Assembly (NCBI GenBank): GCA_035450685.1
Contig: DAOTNF010000021.1
Span: forward strand, 1-44,574
Reading direction: 5' to 3'
Length of the DNA stretch: 44,574 bases
Source of the DNA: Syntrophosphaera sp035450685
GTDB lineage: Bacteria; Cloacimonadota; Cloacimonadia; Cloacimonadales; Cloacimonadaceae
A model generated the notes under the pieces. The model worked only from the letters and a program-made list of their open reading frames with translations, was not told the DNA's origin and ran no database searches. The position numbers were made by a program, and so were the translations under genes. This document shows positions 8,035 through 16,675 of this stretch, one piece after another; the first letter of the stretch is position 1; every line of letters starts with the position of its first letter.

Positions 8035-8982
8035 TCAAACAGCCCTCTCTGCCTGATACTGCAACTGGGTGACAACCGGTTCCGTTTCCTGCTCGACGGT
8101 GCAGGTGCGGAGCGTGGCAAAGCTGATTCCCAAAGCTGCCAGAGCCGCCAGGATCCACCACCAGAGGCGGCTTCGCTTGCGGGGAGCCGGGGCGGGAGTG
8201 GCGGGAGCGATGGGCACAGGTTTGCGTGGCGGCGCTGCCCGGGGCGTGGAGTATTCAGGTTTTGGAGCGGGGGCATCAGGTTTGGGTTGAGCTGCTTTTA
8301 TGGTTTCAGGTTGGGCATCGGGAGCGGCGGTTTCCGAGGCAACTGCTTTTCTTTCCAGATCGATACCGCTGCGGTCGCCTTGTTTGAAAGGCAGGCTGTA
8401 TTTGCGCAGAATGATCGCCAGTCCGTTGGGGGTTTTGGCCTCTCCGATGCCGCGTCCCGGCGCCTCAAAGCCCCAGCCTTCGCCATCCCGGTACAATTTG
8501 CCCAGCACCACGGCGTTCCAGGGCTGCAAATCCATCGCCAGTTCATGCACGCAGAGGGGTTCCGCACCGTCCGCGCCAGCATCGAAAACCTTGAGGAAAA
8601 CCCTGTCCAGCACACCCAGGCGCACCGGGCTTTCCGGAGCATCCGGGAAGGGGCTGCTGCTGAGCGTAATCACCAGCGATTTCACTTCCTGGGGCAGTTG
8701 CGGGAGATCGACCACAATCTGCTCTCCTCCGGCGGTTTGCGCTCCTTCGTGGCACAGGGCTCCATCCTGGTAACTGGCCTGGTTAAAATAGACCAGCGCG
8801 TCCGGGGCGGGCATCAACTGATCCTTGCCCAAAAGCAGCGCGGAGGCATCCAGCAGGGCGCTCTGCCCGTCTTTGAACTGCCAGCTTATGTCTATCCGCA
8901 GTTTTGAGGGGGTCTGACCTCCGGCGGCCTGGAGCAGCTCGGCATGACCCAGGGCCTGGCCTTTTTCCACATTGATACTCAT
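8035..8982 (-). CDS. TerD-domain protein with Pro-rich linker and C-terminal membrane anchor
   Basis: 315 aa. Residues 1-~195 form a TerD (tellurium/stress response) domain: INVEKGQALG at the N-terminus, DISWQFKD, LLDASALLLG, ALVYFNQ, the E-x-I-x-VDLPQLP segment, and VVLGKLYRDGEGWGFEAPGRG near its end, as in Ca2+-binding TerD/TerZ proteins. A ~70-residue Pro/Ala/Lys-rich linker follows, then a basic patch (RKRSR) and one transmembrane helix (LWWWILAALAALGISFATL), leaving ~25 residues outside. Standard TerD is ~190 aa and soluble, so the tail anchor is an added feature. AGGAGAT precedes the ATG. It lies 26 nt after the radical SAM gene, probably in the same transcript. No other ter genes are visible, so resistance to tellurite should not be assumed. 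Confidence 0.85.
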   Translation of the reverse strand: MSINVEKGQALGHAELLQAAGGQTPSKLRIDISWQFKDGQSALLDASALLLGKDQLMPAPDALVYFNQASYQDGALCHEGAQTAGGEQIVVDLPQLPQEVKSLVITLSSSPFPDAPESPVRLGVLDRVFLKVFDAGADGAEPLCVHELAMDLQPWNAVVLGKLYRDGEGWGFEAPGRGIGEAKTPNGLAIILRKYSLPFKQGDRSGIDLERKAVASETAAPDAQPETIKAAQPKPDAPAPKPEYSTPRAAPPRKPVPIAPATPAPAPRKRSRLWWWILAALAALGISFATLRTCTVEQETEPVVTQLQYQAERAV

Positions 8983-9008
8983 AATTTATCTCCTAAAATG
9001 TAGTTATG

Positions 9009-10466
9009 TTATCTGTCACCGGCGGCAAAACAGGAGGCGAATACCTCCGCCCTGTGCCGCGCGGAAATGCTATGCAGTTGCAATCCTTGTTCCCGATGCC
9101 GTGCCAAAAGCCTCAAAAAGAGTTGGGACGCCCGGTGTCCCTCTGCCAGCAACGCGCTCCACTGCTTACGGAACTCGCCCTTGTTCCAGTAGAGGTTGAT
9201 GATCCGCGCCAAATCCTGCAGGGTGGCCATTTGGGCAAAACTGAGGCGGTCGGAGGCCAGCACCTGCCAGGGCGGGCTGTCCATCCAGATGTAGCCGCGT
9301 TGGCGGGCGATGGCTTGCATGGGCGTGCCGGAAAGGATTTTGAGCGTGCCCAGTTGGATTTCGTGGGGCAGGCAGGCGGCCAGTTCGTCCAGCGAATGCA
9401 GCACGGAGGAAAGGGTCTCGCCGGGCAGTCCGGCCAGCAGGTCGGCATGGACGCTCACCTGGGTGCGCCGTTGCAAAGCGAGCAGCATAGCGCGGGCTTT
9501 AGGCCAGTCCGACCTTCTGCCGCAGGCTTGATTTACGGCGCGGTTCACGGTCTGGATGCCGGTCTCCAGGCGGATGCGGCCTGCCGGGGCCTGGGACAGC
9601 AGCTCGATATCCTCCTCTGACAGCAGCTCGGGATAAATCTCAAAATGCCATTCGCAGGAGGATTCCAGGCCGATGGCGAACCGCCAGATGTAGCGCGCCA
9701 GGGCGGTGTTGATATTGAAGCTGCGGTCAACAAACTTGATGGTGCGCGGGGCGAAGGACAGCAGGCGATGGAGTTCAGAGCGCAGACGGCGCCTGTCCGT
9801 GGCTTGGGACACATCAAAGCGCGGCTCGTGGCGGTCATCGGTGGCGGAAAGGCAGTAGGCGCAGCGGAAGGGGCAACCCCGGAAAGTCTCGTAATAGACC
9901 AGCCTGTCCCGCAGGGCGGGCTTATCCGCGGCGCGATAGGGGAAGGGCAGTTCCCGCAGCGGGGGAGCGGGATGTTCGATCTCTCCACCCGGCAGGGTGA
10001 AAGCGCTGTCAGCCAGATGGCGCAGGGCTCCCTCGCCGGGGCCCTTCACCACATAATCCTGCGGACGCAGCCCATAGGCGGCGCCATCCGCGTCGGGGCC
10101 GCCGAGGACTATCCTGCTCTGGGGTTGCAACTTGGCGAGTTCCGGAAGCAGCGCCTGTAGCATGCTCCGGTTCCATACGTAGGCGGAAAAGCAATAGATG
10201 CCGGCCTTGTGGCTGGCGATCCGCGCCAGGATCTCAAACAGCGGCTCGCTGGTGGTAAACTCCAGCAGCTTCACGCGCAGGGGCAGGCCTTTCAGGCAGT
10301 TGCGCAGATAGCGCAGCGCCAGGCTGGACTGGTACCAGGCGCTGTTAACGGTGATCAGGCAGAGGTGTTGAGCCTTGGAAACTGGTGTAATCAGATGTCC
10401 AAATTTCCTTGTAGGCCGTCCAGCACTTAAAATCCTGCGGCAGGGCTGAAAATCCGGCCTTTTCAT
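9009..10466 (-). CDS. B12-binding-type radical SAM protein (DUF4080-like C-terminus)
   Basis: Up to 485 aa. An N-terminal cobalamin-binding-like Rossmann region (HLCLITVNSAWYQSSLALRYL ... SRIVLGGPDA) precedes the radical SAM barrel with the cluster motif CPFRCAYC; GGP and ETGIQTVN are typical of B12-dependent or B12-binding radical SAM proteins. The C-terminus resembles DUF4080. The reaction is unknown. The first ATG (10466) would overlap the preceding GNAT gene by 122 nt and has no clear Shine-Dalgarno. Homology begins only around 10345, so the true start is probably a non-ATG codon (an in-frame CTG lies near 10393) close to the GNAT stop. The coordinates are therefore the outer bound. Confidence 0.78.
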   Translation of the reverse strand: MKRPDFQPCRRILSAGRPTRKFGHLITPVSKAQHLCLITVNSAWYQSSLALRYLRNCLKGLPLRVKLLEFTTSEPLFEILARIASHKAGIYCFSAYVWNRSMLQALLPELAKLQPQSRIVLGGPDADGAAYGLRPQDYVVKGPGEGALRHLADSAFTLPGGEIEHPAPPLRELPFPYRAADKPALRDRLVYYETFRGCPFRCAYCLSATDDRHEPRFDVSQATDRRRLRSELHRLLSFAPRTIKFVDRSFNINTALARYIWRFAIGLESSCEWHFEIYPELLSEEDIELLSQAPAGRIRLETGIQTVNRAVNQACGRRSDWPKARAMLLALQRRTQVSVHADLLAGLPGETLSSVLHSLDELAACLPHEIQLGTLKILSGTPMQAIARQRGYIWMDSPPWQVLASDRLSFAQMATLQDLARIINLYWNKGEFRKQWSALLAEGHRASQLFLRLLARHREQGLQLHSISARHRAEVFASCFAAGDR

Positions 10467-11157
10467 AGACCCGGTTCGCCGCGGGGATTTCCGAGTAGAG
10501 GTAGAGGTGGTTGTCGTTGATCTGGCGGCTGTATTTTACCAAATTGTCCAGCATGGCGCCCGCATAGCCGTGGCCACGGAACTTGTCCCGCGTGAAGATG
10601 TCACTCACCCGGCTGTATCCGGCAAACACGCTCAGGGAGGCAAAAGAGGCCAGTTCATCGCCGACAAATCCCGCCAGTAGATGATAGGATGGACTCAGCA
10701 GGTGGCGTTCCACCGCTTTGATGGTCCAGTCGCCGCCAAATTCCAGGGCGATGGTTTCCATGATGTCGATGCTCAGGGTGCGCAGGCGTTCGATGCGCAG
10801 TTCCGGCACGGACTGAAAGCTGCTCTCACGGTCATACAGAAAGAACTGATCCTCGTGGATCTGGACTGTGAAGCCACGGTTTTCCAGGGCGGTGCCGATC
10901 TTTTCCAGTTCGTTGGGTGTGTAGGACTGGTAGATTCTGGGGACTATGCCCTTGGACTTGTAAAAAAACTCGATATCGCGAACCGAAGCCTCCGCTCCGA
11001 GGTGGTCTGTGATGATCGCGTGGTTGGAGTCGTGGGATCTCTTGTTGCCTTCATTCCAGAAAAGCATCCCGTAGTCTTTTGTTGTCATGTTCGTAAACCG
11101 CTGCGGAAAGCGCAGCTCGGTTTCCAGCATGCGGTTCATGTTGAATGGCAAGGGCAT
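10345..11157 (-). CDS. GNAT-family N-acetyltransferase
   Basis: 270 aa. The C-terminal half is a GNAT fold: SDIFTRDKFRGHGYAGAML contains motif A with the RGHGYA acetyl-CoA pyrophosphate loop, and EIPAANRVYEKAGF is motif B. The N-terminal ~115 residues are an extra domain, so this is a two-domain member with an unknown acyl acceptor. AAAGGAGG sits 5 nt before the ATG. It runs directly into the radical SAM gene, implying co-transcription. Confidence 0.85.
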   Translation of the reverse strand: MPLPFNMNRMLETELRFPQRFTNMTTKDYGMLFWNEGNKRSHDSNHAIITDHLGAEASVRDIEFFYKSKGIVPRIYQSYTPNELEKIGTALENRGFTVQIHEDQFFLYDRESSFQSVPELRIERLRTLSIDIMETIALEFGGDWTIKAVERHLLSPSYHLLAGFVGDELASFASLSVFAGYSRVSDIFTRDKFRGHGYAGAMLDNLVKYSRQINDNHLYLYSEIPAANRVYEKAGFSALPQDFKCWTAYKEIWTSDYTSFQGSTPLPDHR

Positions 11158-11273
11158 GGCATCCTCCTTTCATGGTTGCATACAGCTAAAATACATTATA
11201 GTCGGTTGCTCAAATTTGTCAAGCAAGCTCTTTTATTTCAGGAGGGCGGCAGGCTCAGGCAGGCATCCGATTT

Positions 11274-11318
11274 GCGGGCTCTTGGTTCAGTAAGGAAGGA
11301 ATACAAACAAGAGCCCGC
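11274..11318. terminator. 11-bp inverted repeat, possible terminator or attenuator
   Basis: Perfect arms GCGGGCTCTTG (11274-11284) and CAAGAGCCCGC (11308-11318) with a 23-nt spacer. It lies 25 nt past the stop of the DNRLRE gene and before the GNAT gene. There is no strong T-run, so a classic intrinsic terminator is uncertain. Confidence 0.5.
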
Positions 11319-11342
11319 ATCAGACGGTTGTTGCTGTACGCT

Positions 11343-12224
11343 TCATTTTTGGAGGATCATCTTTTTGGTAACTACTCCTGCTTTGGTTTCAAGACGGCAG
11401 AAATAAACACCGCTGGATAATTGGTTGCCAGCGCTGTCTCTTGAATTCCAAACATAGTTGTGGTATCCTTTGGAGGCACCGTTTACTTTGATGTCGTAAA
11501 CTACCTGGCCCCGGATATCCAGAATACGCATCCGGACATCACCTGCTTCAGGCAAATACATTGAGATAGTGGTTTCCGGATTAAAGGGGTTGGGATGGTT
11601 TGAGAGAGACAAGGGCAATGGTGGGTCGCAGATGTCTTCATTATCGGTCTGTGTGTAATCAATTGTCAGTTTGGGGCGGTAAGAATCATTTGGGTGTTCT
11701 TTAGAGTAGAATTTGGAGAATTTTTGATTTTGATTTGCCACGATTACAAATCCGTGGTTCTCTATCTCACCGCTTGTCCATCGGTTGACTAAATCCGTTA
11801 TATCAATCTCAAAATGAACAATGGCATTCCCGCCTGTTCCTGTAAACACATAATTCATGTTTATATCCTGATAATAAGCGATATGAACGGCAGGATTCCA
11901 GGTTTCTTCTGTCCAATTTTCACTAATGGCATAGAATTTGGTAGCAGTCGTTCCACCTGAGGGACAGCTATAGAAACGTGTCAGGTGCAGGATTGCAGAG
12001 TTTACGTCAACTGCCCGTAACTCATCCAGATTAAAGCGCATCATAATCCGTTCAAAATGTCCGGTATTGGGAAAATTGGCAGTCCAGAGCTCGGTTATAA
12101 CGGGCGTGATGCCTTCGTGGTTGGGATCGGAATACATGTCGTCGGAAGGATTGATGCTTATTGTCTTTGCAAATACAGCAACTACCGACATGAACAGTAA
12201 AAGCATGACCAGGTTTTTCTTCAT
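11343..12224 (-). CDS. Secreted DNRLRE-domain protein with C-terminal sorting-type domain
   Basis: 293 aa. Signal peptide (MKKNLVMLLLFMSVVAVFA), then a DNRLRE domain about residues 20-195 (MMRFNLDEL, SENWTEETWNP, DITDLVNRWTSGEIENHGF, SYRPKLTIDYT), a beta-sandwich found in secreted adhesins and enzymes. Residues ~205-293 are a FlgD/Por-secretion-like C-terminal domain: NHPNPFNPETTIS, ILDIRGQVVYD, SRDSAGNQLSSGVYFCRLE, MILQK. Domains of this type serve as T9SS sorting signals in Bacteroidota and are common in Cloacimonadota-type genomes, so surface export is inferred. A GGGGG ribosome-binding site lies before the ATG, and the upstream porin gene ends 9 nt away, so it may be the last gene of the iron operon. 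Confidence 0.82.
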   Translation of the reverse strand: MKKNLVMLLLFMSVVAVFAKTISINPSDDMYSDPNHEGITPVITELWTANFPNTGHFERIMMRFNLDELRAVDVNSAILHLTRFYSCPSGGTTATKFYAISENWTEETWNPAVHIAYYQDINMNYVFTGTGGNAIVHFEIDITDLVNRWTSGEIENHGFVIVANQNQKFSKFYSKEHPNDSYRPKLTIDYTQTDNEDICDPPLPLSLSNHPNPFNPETTISMYLPEAGDVRMRILDIRGQVVYDIKVNGASKGYHNYVWNSRDSAGNQLSSGVYFCRLETKAGVVTKKMILQK

Positions 12225-12233
12225 ATTGTCCCC

Positions 12234-13241
12234 CTATATCGATACCTGGATTCTGGCCAGTAATTGATCGGGCTCTGCAAGGCTGCCAGGAGCTTTGTCT
12301 ATCACTGACTTGTAAGCTATCCTGAGCATTGAATTTGGTAGAGTCTTGAAGTTGATGCCCAATTCAAGATACTGATTGACGGCATCATCGCCAATGTCTC
12401 TATTCCAGTTTTCATAATACGCATATGGTTGGATGGCAGGCAAAGCCTTAATGTTGGTTCCAATTTCCCAACCGGCTTGAATATACCAGGCTTCCATTTT
12501 TTGCTCATCCCGCTCAAATCCTTTTCCTCTTTGATATTCAGAACTTATCCACAGAGAATGGGCCATATATTCCAATCCAGCCGCCCACCTGTATCCGTTC
12601 TTTGAATACTGATTGAATAATGAGTCATAATACTTTCTATTCACGTGGTCATAGACAGCAATGGCCGATAACCCGGGCACAGGGGTTTGGGAAACCACAC
12701 CACAATTGTATTCATGCTCATTATCAAGAGTTGAGTTGCCACCATTAAGGGCGCTTATCTCCGTTTCAATGGCCATATTATGTGGCAGTTCATGATGAGA
12801 GCTGGCCACAATGCCAATTGGATGGCAGGAACCAAAAGCTAACGAATAATGCGGCTTTTCCGATGCTAAAAGGCCATCACATTCAATTCTGGAGGTGAAG
12901 CCTCTCAATACGTGTCCCTTTCGCAGGCCGAGTTTTATGTTGCGATGCAGCTTGTACATAAGCTCTGCTTCAGGAATATCCACAGTTGCAGCGTTTCCGG
13001 AGCAGGTGCACATTCCGATGGCGGCCGAATACTCGGCGCGGTCGGCCAATTCACCTTCAAAGCATATTTCCGCCTTTCTTACCTGGAATCGGTTTGCGTT
13101 GTCATAGCTGCCGTCGTTTGCTCTGTCTCCCTGAAAGAATTTGGCGTCAAGCATGATTGAAATATGGGTTTGTGGAGGCTCTATCTGGGCAGATAATGCA
13201 CACACAAACAAGGTAAAACAAATTACAGTAATGAATTTCAT
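12234..13241 (-). CDS. Outer-membrane porin-like protein downstream of feoB
   Basis: 335 aa from the ATG at 13241, which follows AAAGAGG; an extended start at 13268 adds nine residues before the signal peptide and is less likely. Signal peptide MKFITVICFTLFVCALSA is followed by alternating amphipathic strands and a C-terminal LLARIQVSI ending in a hydrophobic residue, as in beta-barrels. The opening (FQVRKAEICFEGELADRAEYSAAI) resembles phosphate-selective porin O/P proteins. Position 52 nt behind the Cys-rich feo gene suggests iron-linked expression and perhaps metal passage across the outer membrane; that function is inference. Confidence 0.7.
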   Translation of the reverse strand: MKFITVICFTLFVCALSAQIEPPQTHISIMLDAKFFQGDRANDGSYDNANRFQVRKAEICFEGELADRAEYSAAIGMCTCSGNAATVDIPEAELMYKLHRNIKLGLRKGHVLRGFTSRIECDGLLASEKPHYSLAFGSCHPIGIVASSHHELPHNMAIETEISALNGGNSTLDNEHEYNCGVVSQTPVPGLSAIAVYDHVNRKYYDSLFNQYSKNGYRWAAGLEYMAHSLWISSEYQRGKGFERDEQKMEAWYIQAGWEIGTNIKALPAIQPYAYYENWNRDIGDDAVNQYLELGINFKTLPNSMLRIAYKSVIDKAPGSLAEPDQLLARIQVSI

Positions 13242-13293
13242 GATAACCTCTTTTATTCTGATTAGCATTGTTATGACTATGTTTGAAAGTCAG

Positions 13294-13488
13294 TTACGGT
13301 TTTTCTGCCTCTACACTGGCCTTTTTAGATTCCCCCGCCGCCGGGCACATGCTACATGAACCATGACAGGACGTCTGCCGCAAACCGCAACCACAGGCAG
13401 CAGAGCGTTTTGTTGCTATTCTGTATCCCTTGTAAGCCAGGTAGAGAACCGAGCATAGGACAATTGTGAGAACTATTATCAGATCCAT
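13294..13488 (-). CDS. FeoB-associated Cys-rich membrane protein
   Basis: 64 aa: one N-terminal transmembrane helix (LIIVLTIVLCSVLYLAYKGY), then a cysteine cluster (CGCGLRQTSC HGSCSMC). This matches the small FeoB-associated Cys-rich protein family that often follows feoB. Its ribosome-binding site (AGGAG) overlaps the end of feoB and the gap is 10 nt, so the two genes are coupled. It may bind or gate Fe2+ at FeoB, which is unproven in the family. Confidence 0.85.
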   Translation of the reverse strand: MDLIIVLTIVLCSVLYLAYKGYRIATKRSAACGCGLRQTSCHGSCSMCPAAGESKKASVEAEKP

Positions 13489-13498
13489 GTTAAAGCTC

Positions 13499-15604
13499 CT
13501 ATAATCCAGCTAATCTGCCAATTTGATACACTGCGACTGTTATGAAGTATGCCAGCAGCGTAAGGCCAATCAATTGAAACATCGCCCATTTCCAGGAGTT
13601 GGATTCTCTCTTTGTCACGGCGATGGTAGCCATACAGGGAGCGCTGATCAAAGAAAACAGCATTATACAAAAAGCAATCAAAGGATCGTAGTTCTTTTTC
13701 AGTTTGCTTCTGAGGGATTCTGATTCCTCATCTGCATCACCAACGGAATAAACTACGCCAAGCGTTGATACAAAGACTTCTTTTGCGGCAAAAGCTCCAA
13801 CCAGGGATGTTCCTATCCGCCAATCAAAGCCCATGGGGGCGATGACGGGCTCGATGAATTTGCCCAATCTCCCCGCGGCGCTATACTCCACGCTTTCTTC
13901 AGCCTGAAGGTTATCCAGGGCTGATAACTGTATCGCTTGCAGTGAATCCGCCAGTTCGGACTGAACGATTGTTTCCCTTTGAGCATCGTATTCCTCTATT
14001 CTCTCCCTGGAGAGCATGGGGAAGGTGGACAAAGCCCAAAGCAGGATGGATATCCCCAAGATCAGTGTACCGGCTTTTTGGAGGTAGAGTTTCCCCCTGT
14101 CCCACATGTGGATAAGAGTCCCTTTGAGGGAGGGGAAATGATAGGGGGGAAGCTCCATCATAAAGGGAACTGTTTCCCCTTTGAAGATAGTTACCCGCAT
14201 AAGCTTTGCCGAGATGATGGCCAACAGGATTCCGATGATGTAGATCAACCACAGCATTGGGGCATGCCATTTGGAAGGGAAAAAGGCAGGGATGATCAGA
14301 GCGTAGATCGGAAGCCTGGCTCCACAGCTCATCAGGGGAACCACCAGCATCGTAACCAGCCTGTCTCTTCTGTTGTCCAGGGTTCTGGTTGCCATAATCG
14401 CGGGGACGGAACATCCAAATCCTATCAGCATTGGTATAAAGCTTTTGCCATGCAGCCCGATCTTGTTCATCAACCTATCCATGATAAAGGCTGCTCTCGC
14501 CATGTAACCACTATCTTCCAGGATAGAGATGGCCAAAAAGAGGAGCAGAATATTCGGTAAAAACACCAACACTCCGCCCACTCCACCGATAATGCCATCC
14601 ACGAGCAGTGATTTTAACAACGATTCGGATCCCTCGGGCCAAAAGCTTGCTATCAAATCTCCCAGCCACCCGAAGGCGCTTTCCACCCAACCCATCATAG
14701 GCTCCCCGACAGTAAAGGTAAGCTGAAATACCAAGTACATCATGATCAGAAAGATCGGGATGCCGGCATATTTGTTTAACACGATGGCGTCGATTTTGCT
14801 GCTAAGGGGCTTTTTAAAGGACAGCTTGGAGCTGACGCATTGCAAAAAGATGCCTTCAATATACTTGTATCTCTGTTCTGCCAACAGGGTTTCGATTTCC
14901 TTGTTATATTCTTTCTCCAGATCGGTTACCAGTTCCCTGGCGGTTTGCTTGATTTCTGTGTTGGCGATCTCTTGTTCGATGTCCTGATCACCTTCCAGGA
15001 GCTTGAGAGCCAGCCAACGCGAAGCGCCCGAAGCATTCTCTTTGGAAAGCTTCTTTTCCAGAATATCCAGGGCCCGGTTTACGCTGTCCGAAAAGTGGGC
15101 TGTTTGGGAAATCCTTTTGGATGCTCCGAGGGCAACCTTCACGCTGTTTATCAGCTCATCAAAACCCTTGTTCTGATGTCCCACGGTCTCCACCACTGGA
15201 AGCCTCATGGTTTGCGACAACTTTTTGGTGTCTATCTTCCAGCCTTTGGCAAGGGCGAGATCCTGCATATTCAGATTCAGCACAACCGGAATGCCAAACT
15301 CCATAAGCTGCAGGGTCAGATATAGATTGCGCTCCAGATTGGAGGAGTCCACCACGTTTATTATCAAGTCCGGGTTCTCTTTCCACAGCATGTTGCGGGC
15401 CACCCGTTCTTCCTCGGAATAGGGAGTAAGGCTGTAGATACCAGGCAGGTCAACCAAGGTGAAATCCGTCTTCTTTATTACTCCCTTTTTTATTTCAACC
15501 GTTACCCCAGGGTAGTTGCCCACGTGTTGGCGGGTGCCGGTCAATCCATTAAAGACCGTCGTCTTCCCCGCGTTGGGGTTCCCTGCGAGAGCTATCATTT
15601 TCAT
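13499..15604 (-). CDS. feoB: Ferrous iron transport protein B (FeoB)
   Basis: 701 aa inner-membrane Fe2+ transporter with an N-terminal G domain. G1 is GNPNAGKT (residues 8-15), G2 is in VGNYPGVTVE, G3 DLPGIYSL and G4 NMQD; a helical regulatory domain follows. The membrane part includes the Gate motifs GYMARAAFIMD and GFGCSVPAIMATRTLDNRRDR and the later FAAKEVFVSTLGVVY segment. Length and order are normal for the family. AGGAGACAGG precedes the ATG. A DtxR-type box lies 36 nt upstream between feoA and feoB, so feoB may have its own iron-repressed promoter in addition to read-through from dtxR-feoA. Confidence 0.97.
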   Translation of the reverse strand: MKMIALAGNPNAGKTTVFNGLTGTRQHVGNYPGVTVEIKKGVIKKTDFTLVDLPGIYSLTPYSEEERVARNMLWKENPDLIINVVDSSNLERNLYLTLQLMEFGIPVVLNLNMQDLALAKGWKIDTKKLSQTMRLPVVETVGHQNKGFDELINSVKVALGASKRISQTAHFSDSVNRALDILEKKLSKENASGASRWLALKLLEGDQDIEQEIANTEIKQTARELVTDLEKEYNKEIETLLAEQRYKYIEGIFLQCVSSKLSFKKPLSSKIDAIVLNKYAGIPIFLIMMYLVFQLTFTVGEPMMGWVESAFGWLGDLIASFWPEGSESLLKSLLVDGIIGGVGGVLVFLPNILLLFLAISILEDSGYMARAAFIMDRLMNKIGLHGKSFIPMLIGFGCSVPAIMATRTLDNRRDRLVTMLVVPLMSCGARLPIYALIIPAFFPSKWHAPMLWLIYIIGILLAIISAKLMRVTIFKGETVPFMMELPPYHFPSLKGTLIHMWDRGKLYLQKAGTLILGISILLWALSTFPMLSRERIEEYDAQRETIVQSELADSLQAIQLSALDNLQAEESVEYSAAGRLGKFIEPVIAPMGFDWRIGTSLVGAFAAKEVFVSTLGVVYSVGDADEESESLRSKLKKNYDPLIAFCIMLFSLISAPCMATIAVTKRESNSWKWAMFQLIGLTLLAYFITVAVYQIGRLAGL

Positions 15605-15639
15605 TTCCTGTCTCCTGTATATTTGGAATTGCGATAAAC

Positions 15640-15653
15640 TTAGTCTTGCCTAA
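15640..15653 (-). promoter_or_regulatory. DtxR-type operator before feoB
   Basis: TTAGTCTTGCCTAA, differing at one arm position from the dtxR box at 16679. On the minus strand a TTG element and TAAGTTTA are spaced about 20 nt apart around it, close to the Bacteroidetes-type promoter pattern. Iron-dependent repression is inferred. Confidence 0.75.
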
Positions 15654-15672
15654 CATTGTTGGCAAAAAAATA

Positions 15673-15882
15673 TCAGCCCACTCTGAAGCATTGGAGCAGC
15701 TCGGCACTGAGAGCCAGTCTGCTACCCTTAAGCTCGATGATGTATGGGTTGTAGTCTGAAATGATCTCAAATTCCACTCCATTCACAAAACCCATCCCGT
15801 TCAGGTGTCTTACGATGCTATCGCTCGCTTCTATGGAAGCAAGCCGGTGTTTCTTTCCTTTCCGCAGGCAGTTTTTGCGCAT
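15673..15882 (-). CDS. feoA: FeoA-family SH3-like protein
   Basis: 69 aa from the ATG at 15882. The FeoA fold is recognisable in IVRHLNGMGFVNGVEFEIISDYN and YIIELKGSRLALSAELLQCF, which match the gMGfxxGxxxxV and iexkGxxiaLrxexA pattern. It has an unusually basic N-terminus (MRKNCLRKGKKHR). The ATG shares a base with the TGA of the DtxR-FeoA gene (TGATG) and the GGAGGA ribosome-binding site lies within that gene, so translation is coupled. It is likely the FeoB partner that modulates Fe2+ transport. Confidence 0.9.
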   Translation of the reverse strand: MRKNCLRKGKKHRLASIEASDSIVRHLNGMGFVNGVEFEIISDYNPYIIELKGSRLALSAELLQCFRVG

Positions 15883-16643
15883 CAATCCTCCAGCAGGATT
15901 CCCTCAATTTTGTCCAAATCCTCTTTGCGAAGGGAGAGGCTGTATCCCTTCACATTGATTTCCACGGGATCCCCGAGGGGCGCGACCCGCTCAACTTTCA
16001 CGATGGAACCAATGGTGAGCCCCATTTCCTGAAACCTGCGTGCGGTGACTCCGGAGAGCTTGTTTGTCGTGATCTTTACCCTTGAGCCCGGCTTTACCTG
16101 GTTAAGGCGAACCGTAGATTCGTTCATTTCATCTCCTGATTTTAAGTTAGTCTCAAAGTTTTCAATGGTCTGCGTAATGCATTTGTGGCAATAGTCCGTC
16201 TGCGGTTTCTCGCCGCAATAATAATCAAAGCCTTTGATCCATGAATTACCCGCCCGCGGACAGCGCTCCACAAACTCTATGAACTTGGTAAATCTATCGA
16301 TTATCTCCGTGGTGACGGCATGCTCCATCTGGCACGCGACGCTATCCGCTTCGGATTCATCTATGGAAAGCACTTTGATGAAGAAATCCTTTAGCACTTC
16401 ATGCCTTCTAACAACATCCTGAGCCACCTCCATGCCCTTCCTGGTGAGGGTGATCTGATCATAGGGAGAGTAGTTTACGAGGTCTCGTTCTGCCAACTGC
16501 CTCAAAGCACCGGTTACGGAAGAGGCTTTGACCTGCATTTTCTGAGCGATGTCTTTGGCTTTGGCAGCTTGCTCCACCACAACAATGTGATAGATCACTT
16601 CCAAATAGTCTTCCAGGCTTTTACTTAATACCATTTCAGACAT
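15882..16643 (-). CDS. DtxR-family iron-dependent repressor fused to a FeoA domain
   Basis: 253 aa from the ATG at 16643, which follows GAGG; the longer start at 16676 lies on the operator and is rejected. Residues 1-60 are a winged HTH (SLEDYLEVIY, VKASSVTGALRQLAERDLV), 65-130 the metal/dimer domain (VACQMEHAV holds the C-x-x-E-H ligand set), 130-170 a cysteine-rich insert (RCPRAGNSW...YYCGEKPQTDYCHKC), and 180-253 a FeoA/SH3-like domain (SRVKITTNKLSG, EMGLTIGSIVKVERVAPLGDPVEI). The Cys in ACQMEH is DtxR-like while the Asp in LEDY sits where MntR has its metal Asp, so the metal is likely iron but not certain. It is the first gene of the feo operon and probably autoregulated through 16679-16692. 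Confidence 0.92.
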   Translation of the reverse strand: MSEMVLSKSLEDYLEVIYHIVVVEQAAKAKDIAQKMQVKASSVTGALRQLAERDLVNYSPYDQITLTRKGMEVAQDVVRRHEVLKDFFIKVLSIDESEADSVACQMEHAVTTEIIDRFTKFIEFVERCPRAGNSWIKGFDYYCGEKPQTDYCHKCITQTIENFETNLKSGDEMNESTVRLNQVKPGSRVKITTNKLSGVTARRFQEMGLTIGSIVKVERVAPLGDPVEINVKGYSLSLRKEDLDKIEGILLED

Positions 16644-16675
16644 CTTTTTACCTCGATTTTCGTATTGCTGGTGCA

